Assembly (NCBI GenBank): GCA_030446625.1
Contig: JAUJMY010000012.1
Location: 1 to 64,000, forward strand
From: Gaiellaceae bacterium
GTDB lineage: Bacteria > Actinomycetota > Thermoleophilia > Gaiellales > Gaiellaceae
Length of the DNA stretch: 64,000 bases
Direction of reading: 5' to 3'
The notes under the pieces are model-generated. The model saw nothing but the letters and a program-made list of their open reading frames with translations, did not search any database and was not told the DNA's origin. How positions within the stretch are numbered: the first letter of the stretch is position 1; every line of letters begins with the position of its first letter. This document shows, one piece after another, positions 59,117 to 64,000 of the stretch. The translations under genes and the position numbers were made by a program.

Positions 59117-59187
59117 GCATCCGACGCTACGGGCGGCTCAGTCGCAGACGTGTGACGCGACTGCGCCGGAAGCGTAAGACTACGTCC

Positions 59188-59715
59188 GTGGGCGACTCGT
59201 GGCGCAAGCTTTCGGAGGAGCGGCTCTTCGACGGCGCGCACATCCGGCTCGTAACGAAGACGTTCGAGGTGCCGAACGGGCAAACGCACGACTTCGAGGT
59301 GAAGGCGGAGGGGCAGGTGGCCGCGACGCTCCCGCTGACTCCGGAGCTCGAGGTCGTGCTCGTCCGCGAGTTCCGCGTCGGGACTGAGCAGGTACTTCTC
59401 GAGCTTCCAGGCGGACTCGTCGACGACGGCGAGGATCCCGCGGCGGCGGCCGCGCGTGAGCTACTCGAGGAGACCGGGTTCGTCGGCGACGTCCGGGTCG
59501 TGAGCAACGTGGTCGACTGCGCGTACTCCACCCGCACGAAGCACGCGTGCATCGCGACGGACTGCCGCCGCGTCCGCGATCCGGACCAGACAGCCACAGA
59601 GCACGGCGACGTCGTGCTTCTCTCCCTGCGGGACTTTCGCGCGCACTTGCGCGGCGGACGCCTCACCGACGTCGAGGTCGGCTACCTCGGCCTCGACACG
59701 CTCAACTTGCTCTAG
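59188..59715 (+). CDS. Nudix hydrolase (ADP-ribose pyrophosphatase-like)
   Basis: 175 residues from GTG 59188; GTG 59152 would add 12. The Nudix box GGLVDDGEDPAAAAARELLEETGFV near 75-100 is complete (G-x5-E-x7-REx2EExG). The preceding VKAEGQVAATLPLTPELEVVLVREFRVGTEQVLLELP suits ADP-ribose pyrophosphatases and GDP-mannose hydrolases. Convergent with the DNA methyltransferase and overlapping it by 14 bases. Confidence 0.85.
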   Translation: MGDSWRKLSEERLFDGAHIRLVTKTFEVPNGQTHDFEVKAEGQVAATLPLTPELEVVLVREFRVGTEQVLLELPGGLVDDGEDPAAAAARELLEETGFVGDVRVVSNVVDCAYSTRTKHACIATDCRRVRDPDQTATEHGDVVLLSLRDFRAHLRGGRLTDVEVGYLGLDTLNLL

Positions 59716-60814
59716 CGACCAACACGTCCTCGAAGAACTCGCCGGCGCGCCGGCCCGTGCGACGATTGACATGGCGTCGAAGCCGGTGCTCCAAGCGAAG
59801 ACCAGCCGAGTCGAGGATGTCCGGGTAGAGGTCGCGGCGGTCGTTGACGACGATCACCACGGGCGCCCCGGGCCGGAGCTGCGCCGCTGCATTCGCGAGC
59901 GCCTCCGCGATCGCATCGGAGTACGCGGCGAGCGCAGCCTTGCCCGTGCCTCGCCACGCGCTGCCGACCTCCAGCTCCCGCAGCTCGTCGAGGCCGAGCA
60001 GCTCGTACGCGTACCGGTGCTGCTCGTGGTAGTCGATCAGCCCCGGGTACGGCGGTGAGGTGACGATTCCGTCGAAACGCCGGCCGAAGTCGAGCTCGCG
60101 CGAGTCGCCGTGGTGCACATACGCCTCGCGCCCGCGCGCACGGACGCGCTGGAACTCCTTGATCCGCGCGAGCGTGTCGAGCGCGTAGCGGCGCAGGAAG
60201 TGCTCCGCGCGCTCGACCGGACGGCACTCGCGCCGGTGCTTGTGGCACCAGTACGGCTCGAGCTGCGGCGCGCGCGGGAAGTCGAGGTCGAAGTGGGTCG
60301 TCAGGCGCGCCGAGCGCGCGGCACGCGCGAGCACGACGCGTAGCACGTCGGCGGACCCGTAGTCGTGGATCAGCGCGCGGAAGCCGAGGAGCTCGCGAGC
60401 AGCGCGCGGCGCGACCCACCGACGGGCGTAGTCGGGGACGGCGCCGGCGTAGCCGTCGTCGATGCGAGCACACGCGTCGCGCAGCTCGCGCTCGAGGACG
60501 AAGAGGTTGTGGCGCTGCGTCTTCACGCGCATCAGCAGGCAGTTGAAGGCCGCGACGTCCGCTCCCGTCGCGTCCAGGCCGCTCTCGAGCGCCTGGACGA
60601 GCGTCGTGCCCGAGCCCGCGAACGGGTCGAGCACGTGCTGCCCGGCGCGGAGGTAGCGGCGCACGAGTGTCTCGACGAGCTGCGGAATGAACTTCCCGAG
60701 GTATGGGTGGAGGCCGTGCACGTGCTTCGTGCGCTCGCGCTGCGGGAGCGCGCGCTCGGACCAGGAGAGCTCGAGGTCGAGGCGTGCGTAGAGCGCGTCC
60801 TGCGTCGGAGCCAC
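59702..60814 (-). CDS. DNA methyltransferase (N4-cytosine/N6-adenine type, orphan)
   Basis: 370 residues from GTG 60814. The SAM motif I is VLDPFAGSGTTLVQALE near 65 and the catalytic motif IV is VTSPPYPGLIDYHEQHRY near 265. Order motif I then IV suits the gamma group; SPPY is commonest in N4-cytosine enzymes. The segment HGLHPYLGKFIPQLVETLV near 40 is a TRD/DNA-binding helix. No restriction endonuclease gene adjoins, so it is orphan, perhaps regulatory. Confidence 0.82.
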   Translation of the reverse strand: MAPTQDALYARLDLELSWSERALPQRERTKHVHGLHPYLGKFIPQLVETLVRRYLRAGQHVLDPFAGSGTTLVQALESGLDATGADVAAFNCLLMRVKTQRHNLFVLERELRDACARIDDGYAGAVPDYARRWVAPRAARELLGFRALIHDYGSADVLRVVLARAARSARLTTHFDLDFPRAPQLEPYWCHKHRRECRPVERAEHFLRRYALDTLARIKEFQRVRARGREAYVHHGDSRELDFGRRFDGIVTSPPYPGLIDYHEQHRYAYELLGLDELRELEVGSAWRGTGKAALAAYSDAIAEALANAAAQLRPGAPVVIVVNDRRDLYPDILDSAGLRLEHRLRRHVNRRTGRRAGEFFEDVLVARAS

Positions 60815-60870
60815 GGACCGAGCGACTTCTACGGCGGCATCGCGTCTCCTCGCCGCGCGCGCCCGCGCCG

Positions 60871-61194
60871 CTAGAAAGCAGTGCGCAGCCGCTCGAGCCG
60901 GCTGCCGCGAGCAGCGACGACCTCGAAGCTGACCTCGAGGTCGCCGAGCTCCGGATGCCGCGCGAGCCAAGCCTCCGCCGCACGGCGGACACGCCGCTGC
61001 TTCTCCGGCGTCACCATCTCGAGCGGGTCGCCGAACCCGTCTCCGCTCTTGCTCTTGACCTCGCAGAAGACGAGCCGGCAGCCGCGGCGCGCGACGACGT
61101 CGAGCTCGTTCCCGGCCACCCACTCGTTCGTGGCCAGGATCCGATAGCCGCGCAGGCGGTAGTGGAGCACCGCCCGCCGCTCCGCCGCGTTCAC
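60871..61194 (-). CDS. YraN/UPF0102 family predicted endonuclease-like protein
   Basis: 107 residues from GTG 61194 (GTGA with rnhB stop). The core GYRILATNEWVAGNELDVVARRGCRLVFCEVKSKSG contains the E-x-D..EVK PD-(D/E)xK-like triad (Glu, Asp, Lys) of the family. Its role is unknown but it follows rnhB in many genomes. It lacks longer N-terminal start options in this frame. Confidence 0.88.
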   Translation of the reverse strand: MNAAERRAVLHYRLRGYRILATNEWVAGNELDVVARRGCRLVFCEVKSKSGDGFGDPLEMVTPEKQRRVRRAAEAWLARHPELGDLEVSFEVVAARGSRLERLRTAF

Positions 61195-61817
61195 TGGTAA
61201 CAAAGAGCCTGGAACGAGCGGCGGTGGATCTCGCTCGGGCCTCGCTCGCGCACGGCGGCCGAGTGCCGCGGGGTGATGTAGCCGACGTGCGACGAGAAGC
61301 CGAACGCCGGATAGAGGGCGTCGGCACGACGCATGTAGCGGTCGCGCGTCACCTTCGCGACGATCGACGCGGCGGCGATCGCGGCGCTCTTCTCGTCGCC
61401 GTCGACGACGGCCTGGTGCTCCGGCGCGCTCGGCCCGAGCCGGAACCCGTCGACGAGGCACGCCTCCGCAGGCGGTGCGAGTTCGTGGAGCGCCGCGCGC
61501 AGCGCGGCGAGGTTCGAGCGGTGCAGGCCGTTCCGGTCGATCTCCGTCGGCGGGATCACGCGGACGATGACGCAGTCGGCGCAGCCGAGGACGGCGCGGA
61601 AGAGCTCCTCGCGTCGGTCCTCCGAGCACTGCTTCGAGTCGTTCAGGTACGCGAGCGGTCGGACGCGGTGGTCGCGCAGGCACGCGTAGTCGAGCAGCAC
61701 GCCCGCGACGACGAGCGGCCCGGCGAGCGAGCCACGCCCCGCTTCGTCGGCTCCCGCGACGAACCGCGCGCCGAGGCGGCGGTCGAACTCGAGGAGCTTG
61801 CGGCCCGTGCGGCGCAC
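61191..61817 (-). CDS. rnhB: Ribonuclease HII
   Basis: Removes RNA from RNA-DNA hybrids and single ribonucleotides from DNA, 208 residues. Metal-binding Asp-Glu is in VAGADEAGRGSLAGPLVVAGV near 20, another Asp in CLVDGFRLGP near 118, and the last in KSAAIAAASIVAKVTRDRYM near 140. HVGYITPRHSAAVRERGPSEIHRRSFQ ends the protein. Overlaps yraN. Confidence 0.95.
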   Translation of the reverse strand: MRRTGRKLLEFDRRLGARFVAGADEAGRGSLAGPLVVAGVLLDYACLRDHRVRPLAYLNDSKQCSEDRREELFRAVLGCADCVIVRVIPPTEIDRNGLHRSNLAALRAALHELAPPAEACLVDGFRLGPSAPEHQAVVDGDEKSAAIAAASIVAKVTRDRYMRRADALYPAFGFSSHVGYITPRHSAAVRERGPSEIHRRSFQALCYQ

Positions 61818-61894
61818 CCGCGCGAGAATAGCGCCGGCGGCGGCGACGAGCGTGACGCGGAGGTGTCGGGGTCGCGCCGTCTCGCGCGCGGGCG

Positions 61895-62347
61895 TTACGC
61901 GCCCTGCTGCTGCTCGACGTCGGCCGGCTCGGTCGCGGCGGGCGCGTCCTCCGTCGCCGGAACCGTCTTCGCGGAGACGACGGCGGCCGCCGCGCCCGGC
62001 CGCTGCTGCTTCTCGCGCACGCGGGCCTTCTTGCCCACCTTCTCGCGCAGGTAGTACAGCTTCGCGCGGTTGACGTCGCCGATCGCGGCGACGTCGATCT
62101 TCTCGATCTTCGGCGAGTGCAGCGGGAACGTCCGCTCGACGCCGACGCCGAAGGAGTGCTTGCGCACGGTGAACGTCTCCCGCGCGCCCGCGCCCTGCCG
62201 CTTGATGACGATGCCCTCGAACACCTGCACGCGGCGGCGCTGGCCCTCGATCACCTGGAAGTGGACGCGCACGGTGTCACCGGCCTTGAACTTCGGCACG
62301 TCCGCGCGCAGTTGGCGCCGCTCGAGGGTTTCGATCACGTTGCTCAT
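61895..62347 (-). CDS. rplS: Ribosomal protein L19
   Basis: 150 residues. Conserved L19 strings are [20 protein letters not shown] near 16-35, [46 protein letters not shown], and [21 protein letters not shown]. The normal protein ends near residue 115; here an extra 35-residue Ala/Glu/Gln-rich tail follows ([13 protein letters not shown]). Follows lepB, and rnhB is downstream. Confidence 0.96.
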   Translation of the reverse strand: MSNVIETLERRQLRADVPKFKAGDTVRVHFQVIEGQRRRVQVFEGIVIKRQGAGARETFTVRKHSFGVGVERTFPLHSPKIEKIDVAAIGDVNRAKLYYLREKVGKKARVREKQQRPGAAAAVVSAKTVPATEDAPAATEPADVEQQQGA

Positions 62348-62405
62348 AGCGAGGAGCCCGCGCGGGGCAGGGCGAGCGGCATCGTAGCAGCGAGCACCGC
62401 GACGG

Positions 62406-63008
62406 CTAGCGCAGCGCGAGCCGGTTCGGAGGCCAGTAGACGGCGAAGACCTCGCCGATCAGGTTCTGGCGCGGGACGGGACCCCACGCGCGGGAGTCGC
62501 ACGACATGTTCCGGTTGTCGCCCATCATCACGTACGCGTTCGACGGGACCTTCTCCTCGGAGCGCGTGTCCGTCCCGCGGCGCGCGGTCTGGATGTACGG
62601 CTCGGGCAGGCGCTTTCCGTCGACGTACACGACGCCGTTCTCCATCCGCCACCGCTCGCCCGGGAGCACGATCACGCGCTTCACGAACGTCCCCCCCGCG
62701 CCGCAGCGCGCGACCGCCTGCGGCGGCGTCTCGAAGACGATGATGTCGCCGCGCTCCGGTTCGCTGAAACGGTAGATGACGCGGTTCGCGAGCACGCGGT
62801 CGGAGAAGCGCGCGAGGCAGTCGCTGCCGGGCCGCGCGCAGTGCAGCGTCGTCTCCATCGACGAGGACGGGATCCGGTACGGGTTGACGACCCACGCCTT
62901 GACGGCGAGGACGATCGCGATCGCGCCGACGATCGTCACGAGCCAGTCGATGGCGACGCGCCAGGGGTGCGGGAGGCCCACGGTCAGCCGGTCGACCGGG
63001 TTCCTCAC
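62406..63008 (-). CDS. lepB: Signal peptidase I
   Basis: 200 residues from GTG 63008 (GTGA with trmD). An N-terminal membrane helix near 18-40 ([20 protein letters not shown]) precedes the catalytic Ser in [15 protein letters not shown] near 52 and the Lys in [14 protein letters not shown] near 115. [20 protein letters not shown] near 165 is box D/E. It removes export signal peptides. A longer upstream frame is artefact over trmD. Confidence 0.94.
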   Translation of the reverse strand: MRNPVDRLTVGLPHPWRVAIDWLVTIVGAIAIVLAVKAWVVNPYRIPSSSMETTLHCARPGSDCLARFSDRVLANRVIYRFSEPERGDIIVFETPPQAVARCGAGGTFVKRVIVLPGERWRMENGVVYVDGKRLPEPYIQTARRGTDTRSEEKVPSNAYVMMGDNRNMSCDSRAWGPVPRQNLIGEVFAVYWPPNRLALR

Positions 63009-63667
63009 GCGCGGACCGATCTCAGGCGGCTCTGCTCGCGCCTCCACGCGTCGATGCGGGCATGGTCGCCGGAGAGCAGGACGTCCGGCACTCCCCACCC
63101 GCGGAACGCGGCCGGACGCGTGTAGTGCGGGTACTCGAGCCCGCCCTCGAGCGCGTCCGAGAAGCTCTCGTTGATCCCCGATTCCTCGTCGCCGAGAGCC
63201 CCCGGGAGGCGCCGCGCGATCGCGTCGACGACCACCATCGCCGGCAGCTCGCCGCCGGAGAGGACGTACGGCCCGATCGACACGGCGTCGGTCGCGAGGT
63301 GCTCGACGACCCGTTCGTCGAATCCCTCGAAGCGCGCCGACAGCAGCGTCAGCCGCTGCTCGGCCGCGAGCTCCTCGACGAGCGGCTGGTCGAGCTGGCG
63401 TCCCTGCGGGCTGAGCGCGACGACGCGGTGCTCGGGGCGCCCGCCGTAGACGGCGTCGAGCGCGGCCGCGACGACGTCCACCCGCAGCACCATTCCTGCG
63501 CCGCCGCCGTACGGCTCGTCGTCCACCTGCCGCGCGCGGAGCGGTGACGTGTCGCGGTAGCTGAACAGGCGCAGGTCGAGCTCGCCGCCGAGCACGGACG
63601 CGACCGGGCGGTGCTCCGTCAGCCACGCGAAGGCGTGCGGAATGAGGGTGAAGACGTCGAGCTGCAC
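63005..63667 (-). CDS. trmD: tRNA (guanine37-N1)-methyltransferase TrmD
   Basis: Knotted SPOUT methyltransferase, 220 residues. Conserved segments are MQLDVFTLIPHAF, VDDEPYGGGAGMVLRVD near 48-65, SARFEGFDERVVEHL near 110, SIGPYVLSGGELPAMVVVDAIARRLPGALG near 130-160, and LEYPHYTRPAAF near 178. Catalytic Asp lies in the LSGDHARI region. Overlaps lepB; rimM precedes it. Confidence 0.96.
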   Translation of the reverse strand: MQLDVFTLIPHAFAWLTEHRPVASVLGGELDLRLFSYRDTSPLRARQVDDEPYGGGAGMVLRVDVVAAALDAVYGGRPEHRVVALSPQGRQLDQPLVEELAAEQRLTLLSARFEGFDERVVEHLATDAVSIGPYVLSGGELPAMVVVDAIARRLPGALGDEESGINESFSDALEGGLEYPHYTRPAAFRGWGVPDVLLSGDHARIDAWRREQSRLRSVRA

Positions 63668-63694
63668 AGGCTGGCTGAGGTTACCGGCGGGCGG

Positions 63695-64000
63695 TCAGAC
63701 CGGGTCCGAGAAGCCCGGTGCGACGACGATTCGACCTCGCTCGAGGTCGACCTGCCGGACGCACTCCTCGACGAGCGGGAGCAGGAGTCCGCTGTCGAGC
63801 TCGAGGACGTCGTTGGCGCTCCCGGGCACGACGTCGGCGACGCCGCCGAGCTCGGCACCACCTTCCTCCTCGACGCGCAAGCCGACGAGCTGGAAGACGT
63901 AGTACGAGTCCTCCTCCGGCTCGGGCAGCTCCGCGCGCGGCACCTCGAGCGCCGTCCCGCGGACGACGCCGCGGTCCAGCCGGATCACGAGCCTGCCCCC
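63695..64000 (-). CDS. rimM: 16S rRNA processing protein RimM (partial, N-terminus off the right edge)
   Basis: The visible C-terminal part holds the PRC-barrel half (ALEVPRAELPEPEEDSYYVFQLVGLRV, GGVADVVPGSANDVLEL, LLPLVEECVRQVDLERGRIVV). RimM matures the 30S head. The order rimM-trmD-lepB-rplS-rnhB-yraN is a common bacterial operon, supporting the call. The gene continues beyond 64000. Confidence 0.9.
   Translation of the reverse strand, partial: GGRLVIRLDRGVVRGTALEVPRAELPEPEEDSYYVFQLVGLRVEEEGGAELGGVADVVPGSANDVLELDSGLLLPLVEECVRQVDLERGRIVVAPGFSDPV

Overview
This 64 kb window is very GC-rich (about 70%). It has dense, mostly short-spaced gene strings, many GTG or TTG starts and frequent 4-base ATGA/GTGA stop-start overlaps. 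Gene content suggests an actinobacterium: a mec-cysO-cysM type cysteine locus, split pntAA/pntAB/pntB, a bacterial eRF1-like protein, and an Lsr2-like small protein. A deep-branching lineage such as Thermoleophilia is my guess; I cannot prove it from one window. No rRNA, CRISPR array, prophage or complete insertion sequence was seen. The content is mostly chromosomal housekeeping.

Layout. 1-5.1 kb: high-affinity phosphate uptake (pstS-pstC-pstA-pstB, cut at the left edge) behind a soluble PhoR-like kinase, with a divergent PhoP-like regulator. 5.3-10.2 kb: an HD-GYP response regulator, 3-hydroxyacyl-CoA dehydrogenase and thiolase, an arsenate reductase-like protein and a GlgC-like nucleotidyltransferase. 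10.3-17 kb: the decayed remains of an ECF sigma factor, then a complete trp operon (trpE-G-D-CF-B-A). The operon has its own promoter, a 23-residue leader peptide with a Trp-Ala-Trp stretch and a terminator hairpin, which together look like a classic attenuator. 17-21.2 kb: small unknown proteins, a frameshifted flippase-like membrane protein, a small RelA/SpoT-like HD protein and a lipoprotein esterase. 21.2-24.4 kb: a nitrate/sulfonate/taurine-type ABC importer and a fragment of a dipeptide permease. 24.4-27.1 kb: a cysteine-assembly operon (rhodanese-E1 fusion, CysO-like sulfur carrier, CysM, Mec-like JAMM protease).

27.2-40.3 kb: a 1-Cys peroxiredoxin, tRNA-fMet and tRNA-Leu, exopolyphosphatase, glutamate dehydrogenase, RmuC, thiosulfate sulfurtransferase, an eRF1-like protein, thioredoxin reductase, a FAD oxidoreductase and a methyltransferase. 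40.2-49.7 kb: endonuclease III overlapping an AddA-like and an AddB-like helicase-nuclease pair, a 64-residue basic protein, topoisomerase IB and a broken isocitrate/isopropylmalate dehydrogenase gene. 49.66-50.09 kb: an extraordinarily palindromic intergenic region. 50-56.6 kb: a ferritin-like protein, a second HD-GYP protein, transhydrogenase, an ornithine cyclodeaminase-family protein and an amine-oxidase-like flavoprotein. 56.6-64 kb: dprA-comM, a Nudix hydrolase, an orphan DNA methyltransferase, and the conserved string rimM-trmD-lepB-rplS-rnhB-yraN, with rimM cut at the right edge.

The most interesting signals are: (1) a CysO-like carrier whose gene encodes a terminal Gly-Gly-Cys beside its presumed protease; (2) a promoter followed directly by a 17-bp UUCG hairpin, a U8 tract and a 28-bp palindrome at 32.5 kb; (3) the multi-hairpin palindrome at 49.7-50.1 kb; (4) the trp attenuator; and (5) two perfect 54/55-bp tandem duplications, one in tRNA-Leu/DUF3105 and one in comM. 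Several genes carry frameshifts (sigma factor, flippase-like protein, dehydrogenase, possibly the cyclodeaminase start). Genuine decay and assembly error cannot be told apart from sequence alone.
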